Part shown: piece by piece, positions 55,283 through 64,000 of the stretch | Numbering within the stretch: the first letter of the stretch is position 1 | Layout of the letters: every line of letters begins with the position of its first letter | Origin: Thereva unica | Taxonomy: Eukaryota > Arthropoda > Insecta > Diptera > Therevidae | Assembly (NCBI GenBank): GCA_949987705.1 | Contig: OX465282.1 | Span: 80,712,070 to 80,776,069 of the forward strand | Reading direction: 5' to 3' | Length of the DNA stretch: 64,000 nucleotides | Notes under the pieces: generated by a model | What the model was told of the DNA's origin: nothing | Database searches by the model: none | Seen by the model: only the letters and a program-made list of their open reading frames with translations | Program-made: the position numbers and the translations under genes

Positions 55283-55427
55283 ATGGCCGAGGCAAGTAAT
55301 AGCGTCCGGACAAATATGTAATCCGAATGCAGAAGTTGTAAATGGTCAGATTTTCGAAGTGGGGCCACGCTACAAAAATTTGGCTTATATTGGAGAAAGG
55401 GGCTTACGGCATGGTCGTATCGTTCAG
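55283..55427 (+). pseudogene. rl: ERK/rolled MAP kinase first coding exon, frameshifted
   Basis: ATG at 55283 begins MAEASNSVRTN; one extra base (near 55317) shifts the frame, after which the exon reads NPNAEVVNGQIFEVGPRYKN, then LAYIGE; a second extra base in GGAGAAAGGGG (about 55399) shifts again, and the next bases encode GAYGMVVS, the glycine-rich loop of ERK. It ends TTCAG|GTATAT, a donor-like site. ERK family members share AEVVRGQ(I/T)FEVGPRY directly before the IGEGAYG loop (known family pattern). Arg before Gly is Asn here. No further kinase exons are seen before 64000. Either a pseudogene fragment or a real exon carrying two assembly indels. Confidence 0.88.
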
Positions 55428-56709
55428 GTATATTACACCCAAAATTTTCCTACTCTTGTAGGCAGTTCCGGGTGGAGGAAAACTAGTTGAGGATTCCAGG
55501 GGCTGGGCGTATTCTGCCCCCGAAGCAGTTTGGGTATCAGAGGTCACCAAGATGTCATCTCGTGTTGTTTTTATTTAGTAGTTATCCTTGATTGTTATTA
55601 AATATATATATAGATTTCAGGTTTTTTTTTTGTGATACAAACATAATTATTTTGATACAGTTATTTATATATTGTCATTTGCTTGAATATATACACAGTC
55701 TAAGTGCACACACTTTCAATTTGTTCCTGGTGGGAAGGTATGGTACTCATCGAGGAGTGTTGAATTTTAGTCGGAGTTTTTTCGTGGTATTTGTTTTTAC
55801 AGTCGGCAGGTTGACGCTGACATTGGTATATTTGACACTACGCTTTGGCCAAATCGTCGTTGTCCTCTAGTCCGCGTGTATTAAGTTTTCTTATTGTGTG
55901 TGCGCAGGCACTTTTCACCTTGTTTGAGTTCTGTGGTTCCCCCATTACACTGGTTGTCATAGTGTTACACCTCCAATATACATTCTAACACCTTAACTGC
56001 CCCGTTGGGAATTCTTTGTAATTTTTTTTGTAAATCAAATACATGAAAATATATTCTTGTTAAGCCTGGAATCTGATATGGAACTAACCGGTCTTTTAAT
56101 GATATGCTAAATTGAGATACTAAATTTTTTCAGGATGGTTAAGGAGGGTTTCCTCTGCTGGGTTCTCTCTGCGGTGTTGATTTTTATTTCCTTTTAGATT
56201 CTAGAAATTTGGAACTGAGGCCGTCGCTCGTGGCGGGGCCACGCTGAGGACGTGAGGAGAATTTCTCTTCGACGAAAAGGTAAGTGGTGAACCAGATGTC
56301 GTCGGCCCGGCCACACACCCCACGACCCCTTCCGGCGAGCAAAACAACAAGTTTAAATTAATTTTTTTTACTACGCCTTATAAATTAATACATAAAATCT
56401 TAAATATATTGAAAAATAAAACAAAATTAAAAAAGATGATTTTATAAAAAAAAAATGTAAATTTGAAATTAACAAAGCAAAAAATTGAGGGTTATTGTAA
56501 ATCTCACGCGATTTACAGTTATATTTTCAATTTTTGATGAAAAATGCGCCATTCTTTTAATTAACTTTTTCATTAAAATTGAAATTTCACGCTTTCTTTT
56601 AAATATTTTTTATTTTTTACTTTTCAGTACATTTTTTTGTTAATTAAAAGTATTTTTTAAAAAAAATTTTTTTTAACCATTTATTTTTTACACAATACAT
56701 TGACCTCAA
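55428..56709. other. No gene; contains conserved donor-side segment
   Basis: Follows the ERK exon and could be intron 1 sequence. 56279-56340 (GTAAGTGGTGAACCA, then CCCGGCCACACACCCCACGA, then CCGGCGAGC) matches 17509-17572 inside the pogo-like element; TTTTAGATTCTAGAAATTTG upstream looks like an acceptor and exon start. 56345-56690 is strongly AT-rich. Confidence 0.4.
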
Positions 56710-56711
56710 TT

Positions 56712-56864
56712 TATCAAGGCGTTGTCTGGAAATAATAATTTTCTGTTATTTACACCAGTGTCTCGAATAAATTTGAGTTTTATAAAAGTTGGCAATTTTT
56801 ATTTAAGTTTGTTTCTTTAAAATACCTCAAAATGACTACACTCTATTCAGACAGATTGACATTC
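56712..56864 (-). repeat. Gypsy LTR fragment, matches 39195-39346
   Basis: Shares GTGTCTCGAATAAATTTGAG and TTTTTATTTAAGTTTGTTTC with 39195-39346. On the minus strand it begins TGTCTGAATAGAG. It lies downstream of the truncated gypsy RT at 56970, as a 3' LTR would. Confidence 0.55.
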
Positions 56865-56969
56865 AGTATTCCATAAAAATGGAGATTTTTGTTGTAGTAA
56901 TCGATATAAGACATGTAATTCCGACGATAGTTGGGGTATAAACTTCCCATAGTAGTTTTTAAGCCCTAA

Positions 56970-57877
56970 TCAGGATTGCAGTTGCTGCACGTTACAAGGA
57001 GCAGGCGCGTCCCGAATTGCTTCCACTTTATCAGGATTGGATCTAATCTGGTTGTGAGAAACTATGTGCCCTAAATATTGAACTTCAGGCTCAAAAAACT
57101 TGCACTTTTCATAATTTATACAGACATTGTGCTTTTGTAATCTTTCCAAAACTTGAAACAATTTTTCTTTGCACTCTAAATGCGTTGATGCACCAATTAT
57201 AATATCGTCTAGGTAGCAAAATACCTGAGGCAGGTTGACTAAAATTTGGTCCATCACGGACTGAAATATGGAAGGCGCACTTGAGAGGCCAAAAGGTAAA
57301 CGTGTAAAACCGAATAAGCCCTTGTGAGTGTTAATGGTTAAGTATTCAAGTGACTCATCACTAACCGGTAATTGCTGGTAGGCACCTTTCAAGTCTAAGA
57401 TACAAAAAACTAAGAAATTCGAGATATTCGCAAATATGTCCTCCACCTTAGGTAAAGGATAGTGTTCAGTTTCTACAACTCTAGTAAGAGTGACTTTAAA
57501 ATCCACGCATACACGTATTTTTTCGTTTGGTTTAGGTACTATAACCACTGGACTTGCCCACCGACTATATTTAACAGGTACTAAAAATTTTTCTGCGCAC
57601 AATCGATCTAATTCTGCTTCGACTTTTTCTCTTAACTTGAAAGGTACCCCATAAGCTGCATGAAAAATTGGTTGAGTGTTCCTTTTAGCACAATATTCGC
57701 CTGAAACCCCACAATCGATTGGTTCTCTTTGGGTTGTACCACGGTAGGAAACTTACTTAAAACTTCGTCATAACAATGTTTTACACTAGCGATTACATTA
57801 GTATTACTAAAGGCAGACCTCCACTGCGGGAAAATGCATCCAACCACGTCCTTCCCATTAACATCTTTAAGGCTCAT
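56970..57877 (-). pseudogene. Ty3/gypsy reverse transcriptase, truncated
   Basis: 57602-56970 has FLVPVKYSRWASPVVIVPKP, IRVCVDFKVTLTRVVETEHY, LDLKGAYQQLPV, GLFGFTRLPFGLSSAPSIFQ and catalytic FCYLDDIIIGAS, then YLGHIVSHNQIRSNPDKVEA. 57877-57632 is the preceding linker after a frame change. Sequence ends at NVQQLQS before RNase H. Different from the RT at 20306-21634. Confidence 0.9.
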
Positions 57878-59016
57878 AACCTTCTACTACTACTATATCC
57901 AACCTTCGGCGGCTACTTCCAAATCGCACTTCAATGCCTTTTAACGTACCCTTTTCTCTAATTGATCTACCTAAAACAGAGGTTAATTCATGATTTGATT
58001 TCACCAAATTATATTTTGAAAATTTTGAACGATACTCAAATTCACTCATCACACTTATGGCTGCTCCACTCTCTGCCTCCACAACGTTGTGTCCTAACAT
58101 CTCAATTTCCACATCCACCGGCGAGCTGAAAGCTCCAATCGCCTTGATACTTCCCAACTGATAGTTTTTTTGATTACATACTTTACTGATGTGACCATTA
58201 CCGCATTTGAAGCAAGTCCAATATTTTGCCGCGCAATTTTCTTCGTTATGGCTTCTTCCACAGCGCCTACAGTTACTTCGGCAGCTCCAATTTCCTCTAC
58301 CTGCGCTGCCGTGGTTTGTGATGATTTTCATGTACCCGGCTGCTATTTCGACTCCGCTGATTTTTTTTATTTATGTCTCGCTCTCGTATTAGTTTTGGGT
58401 GGCTTTGTGTGTGACTCTCTGAGAATTTTTTGTGTACAGCTCCTACCACGGACGTTTTCATGGTCATTGTAGACTGCTCGGCTAGCTCCATATTAAGAGC
58501 TACTTCACAATATTTTTCAAATTTGTTTTTTCTATTGAGAAGCGCCTGTTGAATTTTTTCGTTTTTTAACCCGGTTATTAATTTATCCGACAAGGCTTCA
58601 TCCAGGAACGCATCGAACTCGCACATTTGTGCTAACATTCTGATGCGTACAATGTACTCACTAATAGTCTCACCTGCCTCCTGGTGTGCCTTATAAAATT
58701 TAAATCTTTCGGATCTTTTGTTTGTTGTTGGGCCATAGTGCTTACTTAATATTTTCTTCACTGCCTCGAATTGCATGGTTTCGGGTTCTACCGGGCTGGT
58801 TAAATTCATTAATACTTCACATGGTTCCGACCCGATTACCGTTATCAACCACATGGTTTTTTCTGCTTCTATTATTTTTTCTCTTAATAAAAATTGGCGG
58901 AATCTTTTTTCGCATACTTTAAAATAGTTTCCAGGTATATATTGCTCGAATCCATTTGATTTAAAACTTGTGGTTGCCATATTTTGCTTAAAATCACCGT
59001 CTTTTGTTTCCACCAT
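57867..59016 (-). pseudogene. Ty3/gypsy gag and protease
   Basis: 59016-58297 is a mag-like gag: YIPGNYFKVCEKRFRQFLLR, LMNLTSPVEPETMQFEAVKK, LSKHYGPTTNKRSERFKFYK and ISEYIVRIRMLAQMCEFDAF. 58331-57867 has a Cys/His knuckle (CRRCGRSHNEENC; CFKCGNGHISKVC) and a degenerate protease AESGAAISVMS, where the usual catalytic DTG/DSG is ESG. The loss of Asp would inactivate the protease (inference). Followed by RT on the same strand. Confidence 0.88.
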
Positions 59017-59081
59017 TACATTATTTCAGAGCCACTTGCTATTTATTTTTCACTTTTTGTTTTGTGCTGCCACTTTTTTTA

Positions 59082-60662
59082 AGCTATTGCATAGCTTTTA
59101 TCGCAGGCTTTGAGCGGGGTGACCGAATTGAGAAATTCCGTAACGAAAAAAAACCTAACACGAGAGGGGAAATTTTATGAAGCGCCTACTTCGATGTTTA
59201 AAAATTTCAAAAATTTCAAAATTAAACGGAAGTAAAGTGTCTGTTGACAACTGTTACACGAAACCCCCCTCTACAAAATAATAAATAAGTTTCTAAAAAA
59301 TCAATAATTTTTAAGCTATTGCATAGCTTTTATCGCAGGCTTTGAGCGCGGTGACCGAATCGAGAAATTCCGTAACGAAAAAAACCTAACACGGTGCGTC
59401 ATTGAATGGGGTTTACCCAAACCGCTAAAGCTATAGGGCTGAAATTTTGACAGTGCATCCCTATAATGGCGTGGACATCCACTAAAAAGCGATTTTTCGA
59501 AATTCATCCCCTAAGAGGGTGAAATGAGGTTTATCCAAACCGCTAAAACTATAGGGCTGAAATTTTCACAGTGCATCCCTATAATGACGTGGACATCCAC
59601 TAAAAAGCGATTTTTCGAAATTGATCCCCTAAGGGGGTGAAATGGGGTTTACCCAAACCGCTAAAGCTATAGGGCTGAAATTTTGACAGTGCATCCCTAT
59701 AATGGCGTGGACACCCACTGTAAAGCGATTTTTCAAAAATCATCCCCTAAGGGGGTGAAATGGGGTTTACCCAAACCGCAGGAGCTATAGGGCTGAAAAT
59801 TTGACAGTGCATCCCTATAATGACGTGGACATCCAATAAAAAGCGATTTTTCGAAATTCATGCCCCAAGAGGGTGAAATGGGGTTTACCCAAACCGGTAA
59901 AGCTATTGGGCTGAAATTTTGACAGTGCATCCTAATAATGGCGTGGACATCCACTATAAAGCGATTTTTCGAAATTCATCCCCTAAGGGGGTGAAATGGG
60001 GTTTACCCAAACCGCGGGAGCTATAGGGCTGACATTTTGACAGTGCATCCCTATAATGGCGTGGACATCCATTAAAAAGCGATTTTTCGAAATTCATCCC
60101 CTAAGGGGGTGAAATGGGGTTTACCCAAATCGCTAAAGCTATTGGGCTGAGATTTTGACAGTGCATCCCTATAATGGCGTGGACATCCACTAAATAGCGA
60201 TTTTTCGAAATTCATCCCCTAAGGGGTTGAAATGGGGTGTATCCAAACCGCTAAAGTTATAGGGCTGAAATTTTGACAGTGCATCCCTATAATGGCGTGG
60301 ACATCCAATATAAAGAGATTTTTCGAAATTCATCTCCTAAGGGGGTGAAATGGGGCTTACCCAAACCCCTGGAGCTATGGGGCTGAAATTTTGACAGTGC
60401 ATCCTTTTAATGACTTGGACATCCACTAAGAAGCGATTTTTCGAAATTCATTCCCTAAGGGGGTAAATTGGGGTTAACCCACACCGCTGAAGCTGAAGGG
60501 CTTTAATTTTGACCGTGCATCCCTATAACGACGTCGACATCCACTTAGGAGCGAATATCAAAGAAAAACCTTGAATTGATATCGGTGAAAAAATACTGCA
60601 TAAATAAAATAATTATAATTGCATGAGTTGATAAAAAATGCTATGCAATAGCTTTACCGCGG
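59082..60662. repeat. 120-bp satellite array flanked by inverted repeats
   Basis: About ten tandem copies (59400-60550) of a unit of about 119 bp: ACCCAAACCGCTAAAGCTAT, AGGGCTGAAATTTTGACAGT, GCATCCCTATAATGGCGTGG, ACATCCACTAAAAAGCGATT and TTTCGAAATTCATCCCCTAA. Left of it AAGCTATTGCATAGCTTTTA, TCGCAGGC and a further 60 bp occur twice (59082-59160, 59312-59395); right of it the reverse complement, ATGCTATGCAATAGCTTTAC, occurs at 60639. Flanking inverted repeats suggest the array is inside a mobile element. Last units are the most diverged. Confidence 0.9.
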
Positions 60663-60883
60663 CAGTTCTCTAGTGCCACAGCCCTTTTTTGTTTTATCCT
60701 CGTCGCCACTGTTATGTTTTATTCTTTTTTGAGATAATTAGTTTTCTAATTATAGTTTATTAATAACTGTTCCTTAAACTAGATAACACAAGCCGGCACG
60801 TCCGCAGTTCGCTGTCATTTATCCGAGACTGAGAACATGACACACTCGACTATGGAGATGGACTCCAAGGCGTATATGCAACA

Positions 60884-61035
60884 ATACTTCCTCCCAATTT
60901 TTTGCTTAAAATGCTCCAGGGACCTTGAAAGATGAAAATACGTCGAAAATTTCGATTTCAAAATGATGAAAATACGTCGAAAATTTCGATTTCGATTTTC
61001 GGACCGATTACAATAACTTCCTATACTGGGAAGTT
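60884..61035 (-). mobile_element. DINE-like element, copy 5 (hairpin end only)
   Basis: TACTTCCTCCCAATTTTTTG to CTATACTGGGAAGTT, the hairpin end in reverse orientation. A 38-bp internal duplication of TGAAAATACGTCGAAAATTT is present. It lies head-to-head with copy 6, with about 28 bp between. Confidence 0.85.
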
Positions 61036-61063
61036 AACTAGTTTTATTTATTACCCTTTTTTT

Positions 61064-62496
61064 AACTTTCCAGTATCGGAAGTTATTGTAATCGGTCCGA
61101 AAATCGAAATCGAAATTTTCGACGTATTTTCATCTTTCAAGGTCCCTGGAGCATTTAAAGCAAAAAACTGGGGGGAAGTATGTGTGTGTGTGTGTGCGTA
61201 CGTATGTGGTCATGTTTTCCTGCACGATACCGCGCGAACCAAAAAAGATATCGACTTCGTTATGGTGTCGTTCGAAGCGTATTAACCGAAATATGATCTG
61301 AAAAGATTTTCATAAAATTCGGTCGGCCCGTTTTTTTGTTTAAGAGGCGTAAGTGATTTTTGTACCTGCACGATATCGCCCGAACCACGAAAGATATTGA
61401 CTTACTTGAGATGCCGTTTGAAGCGCGACAATATAATCTGAAAATTTTTTTATAATATTCGGTCGAGCGGTTTATTGGTTTAAATGACATAAGTGATTTT
61501 TGTACCTGCACGATACCGCGCGAACTATAAAAGATATCGACTTAGTTGAGGTGCCTTTCGGAGAGTATTAACCAAAATATGATCTGAAAAGATTTTCATA
61601 AAATTCGGTTGAGCCGTTTTTTTTTTGTTTAAACGACGTTTATGATTTTTGTACTTTCACGATACCACCCAAAATAAAAATAAATATCGACTTCATTGAG
61701 GTGCCGAAAAAAGAAAATTAACGAAGAAATGCTCTGAAAAAAATTTCATAACATTCGGCCGGACCTTTTTTGTTTAAATAGAAAAACTTCGGCTAATTGT
61801 CAGAAAGACCTTAAATTGACAAGTTTTGCTAATATCTAATAAACTCGATGGAATGAGGCCCGTTCTAAACGAAGTGATCTTTTTTGGGTTCTGCACAGCG
61901 ATAGCCCTCGAACAAGACATCACTTGTCAAAATCCGACAACCTTTCAAAATCGTGCAAAAATTTCGTTACCCTTTACAAACAGCGCGAATTTTTCAAACC
62001 TTGGATTAGCTCTTTTTGACGGGGATTTGTTTTCTACGCGTGATACAGTTTCAGGAAATTGCGGTTCATCCCGGGATTTCCAGTAGTTACCGCAAAATTT
62101 GTTCTTTTTGGTCAAGTCTGACAAGTACTTAACAGTTACAGTTTTGCTAATATCTCCGGAAAGCTTTGGAATTTCCAAATGAAGTCATTCGCTTCTCAAC
62201 TCGTCAACGGCGCTTCAGCACGCTCAATACGAATTTGAACACCCGCTTTAGTGCAGCGATCGAAATACGGAGGAAATGTTTGTTTGCTAACGTTCAGTAA
62301 AAACAAATTCTCTAGAAAAATCTTGTGTATTGACTATTATTATAGTTATTTGAACTAGCTTCTCTCGGGATTGCTTTGCAATCAGTTCTGATACTAGCCA
62401 ATTTTCCACTAGTGTTAAATGTATAACTATTTTGTAAGAAGTCAGTTTATTTCATCTTCGTTCATCATACTGGGAAGTTAATCGTGTGGACCGACG
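61064..62496 (+). mobile_element. DINE-like element, copy 6 (longest)
   Basis: Starts AACTTTCCAGTATCGGAAGT (hairpin), then TTATTGTAATCGGTCCG, (GT)n at 61183-61196, four tandem units starting near 61220, 61366, 61507 and 61655 (146, 141 and 148 bp apart), a single-copy segment, and the subterminal CATACTGGGAAGTTAATCGT, cut after GTGTGGACCGA by a Transib end at 62497. Short frames inside are not conserved as proteins. Confidence 0.9.
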
Positions 62497-64000
62497 CACA
62501 GTGGTCTGAAATCCCCAAAACCTGGACAAAATTAATTTAATACCGTAAGAAAAATTATTTTTTTATGAAAATCAGTATAGGGGGGTTTTCGGGGTCGCTG
62601 AGCAAGAATCCGTTATCAGATTTTCAAAAAACAAAATGGCGGATTCAATATGGCGACCAAATTTATGAAAAATTAAGCAAATTTGCTAAAAATCGGTATA
62701 TGGGGGTTTTCGGGGTCGCTGAGCAAGAATCCGTTATCAGATTTTCAAAAAACAAAATCGCGCATTCAATATGGCGACAAACTTTGTTAATAATTAATCG
62801 AATTTAATACAAATCTATAATAAGGGGGTTTTGTGCTTGCTCAGTATTAAAACATTTAAATTAGAGCATAAGAAACACTTTATTTATTTTTAAAAATTAA
62901 ACAAATTCGCTTACATCACTATTGTCTTCTGATTGTGAATCGAAGCTTTCACTACATTTAATGTTTGGCGCACTTATTAATTCCATCGCTTTTGGTGACA
63001 GAGATCGTAATTTACGCTTTGGAAGTTTGCGCAAACTATTAATAAAAGGATCTGATGTCACTAAAAGCCTAGATAAGACATCTTCCATGTTTTCTACTCT
63101 ACCGCGTTTTCTCGCAAATTGTAGCCTGTACCTTTTCATGTTTTTATTGCACGCTTCTTGGGCCTCTTCCGACATTTGGCCAATTGGAAGCTCAAGTGCA
63201 TCGGAAATGCGAGCGCCGTGAATTAAAATTTTGTGCACAGTAGTAGACATAGAGCACCATGGATAAAGTTGCACATATAATTTGGCTGTGCAAATACAGT
63301 ATTCATGAAATGCTTTAGAATTTATGTCAAACCCAGATGAGATCACTTGCAAAATGATATGAATTTTTTTTATTAACTCTGAATTTAGCCCTGTTATTGA
63401 TGCTGAAGCTTGTGCATTTTCGAAAAAGCGGCGCGCTGTATTTCCGTCGTTTGAGCTTCCAAACTTTGGTTTTGGTTTGTCCACATTTAAACCTAACTTA
63501 ATTTTAAATCCTTTTTGAATGTTTGCTTTACTAACTTTCACACTTTCTTTATCGTTTTCATTCCGAGCCTGCCATTTTTTTATATCTAACTTATAAGATA
63601 AATGTAGCAAGCACTCGAAAAACCTTATCCACGCATGCAAGGACGAAATGCCATATTTCAAATTTTCTTCTTGCACTTCCTTCTGTAACATTTTATCAAT
63701 ATCATTGAATTGCTTGGATGTGGCAAGGCATAAGTAACAGCGCTGCGTAGATGAATTATTAGTTATAGAGTTACAAACTTTTCCGGCAATCATAGTAAAT
63801 GAAAGTTTTTAAGTAATACTAATATTTTTACCGTCATATTCGAATGGAATCAATTTTTCTTCCTGTTTTTTTATATTATTAACTTCCGACTGCGTGGATT
63901 CGACAGTTTCAGACTTGAATTGCATGCTTATCGGTCTACAATATCGTGGAGACGATGGCCTCGGATTTTTCCAAATAATCATGGTAGTTTTCGATGCATT
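62497..64000 (-). mobile_element. Second Transib transposon (left part)
   Basis: CACAGTGGTCTGAAATCCCC at 62497 is a Transib-type end lying in the truncated DINE-like copy. Two copies of a 124-bp segment with GGGGTTTTCGGGGTCGCTGA (62583, 62707) follow, then a minus-strand transposase. The other end is beyond the window, so no TSD can be read. Sequence differs clearly from the first Transib. Confidence 0.88.
62897..64000 (-). pseudogene. Transib transposase (RAG1-like), partial
   Basis: From the window edge: IIWKNPRPSSPRYCRPI, then an in-frame TAA at 63809-63811, then MIAGKVCNSI, CYLCL (Cys pair), SSLHAWIRFFECLLHLSYKL, GSSNDGNTARRFFENA, VHKILIHGARI, LPIGQMSEEAQEACNK (catalytic Glu region), YRLQFARKRGRVENMEDVLS and RLLVTSDPFINSLRKLPKRK, with an acidic Ser-rich tail. 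Blocks match the first Transib in order and spacing. The stop codon makes it a likely pseudogene unless it is a sequencing error. The N-terminal half is outside the window. Confidence 0.9.

Noticed and set aside
59316..60235. Open frames on both strands inside the 120-bp satellite
   Set aside because: They follow from a unit length close to a multiple of three; frames break when a unit gains or loses a base and no protein family is visible.

Overview
This is eukaryotic nuclear DNA, almost certainly from an arthropod and probably an insect with a large, AT-rich, repeat-packed genome. The element content points there: BEL/Pao and Ty3/gypsy LTR elements, Jockey/CR1-type LINEs, hAT, mariner, Transib, THAP/P-like, pogo-like, piggyBac-like and Harbinger-like DNA transposons. 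Two fragments of host genes agree: an intron-bearing copy of SRP54 and the first coding exon of the MAP kinase ERK (rolled). I cannot name the order or species. There are no operons, RNA genes or CRISPR arrays. I found no intact single-copy host gene.

Layout. 1-520: two minisatellites. 0.6-3.2 kb: LINE endonuclease fragment and a small LTR element with PBS and PPT. 3.2-7.2 kb: hAT remnants, then a hAT element with both ends and an 8-bp TSD (4538-7190). 9.1-10.2, 14.5-18.2, 18.65-19.7, 52.9-53.6, 60.9-61.0 and 61.06-62.5 kb: copies of one family built like Drosophila DINE-1/Helentron elements (terminal hairpin, subterminal inverted repeats, about 145-bp central tandem repeats, CA/GT microsatellite). 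10.8-14.1 kb: Jockey/CR1-like LINE. 15.75-18.18 kb: pogo-like element inside a DINE-like copy. 19.7-25.3 kb: hAT end and a gypsy gag/pol whose gag is split by a 1.4-kb foldback. 25.36-26.02 kb: MITE. 26.3-28.0 kb: long hairpin abutting the SRP54 pseudogene. 28.5-37.0 kb: THAP/P-like transposase gene carrying a TTAA element (30130-30853) and a nearly intact Transib (31277-35415), whose first intron holds a mariner relic. 37.2-38.7 kb: mariner relic and two MITEs. 39.2-40.9 kb: gypsy integrase split by a TAA-flanked MITE. 41.6-47.5 kb: BEL/Pao element with two near-identical LTRs and a 5-bp TSD, with a hAT MITE in one LTR. 48-54.1 kb: gypsy gag-only derivatives, one hit by a 5'-truncated LINE. 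55.3 kb: ERK exon. 56.7-59.0 kb: gypsy gag/RT. 59.1-60.7 kb: 120-bp satellite flanked by inverted repeats. 62.5-64.0 kb: a second Transib running off the window.

How the parts relate: most features are layers of insertion, and target-site duplications let the order be read. The P-like gene came first, was split by the TTAA element and by Transib, and Transib was in turn hit by mariner. Removing each insert with one TSD copy rejoins the disrupted frame exactly. The most distinctive signals are (1) the Transib pair, with RAG1-like transposase and ends that start CACAGTG with a conserved AAAACC further in, (2) the DINE-like family with an empty-site-resolved T|T insertion, and (3) the pseudogenised host exons. 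Several frameshifts lie in homopolymers or dinucleotide runs, so some apparent breaks may be assembly errors.
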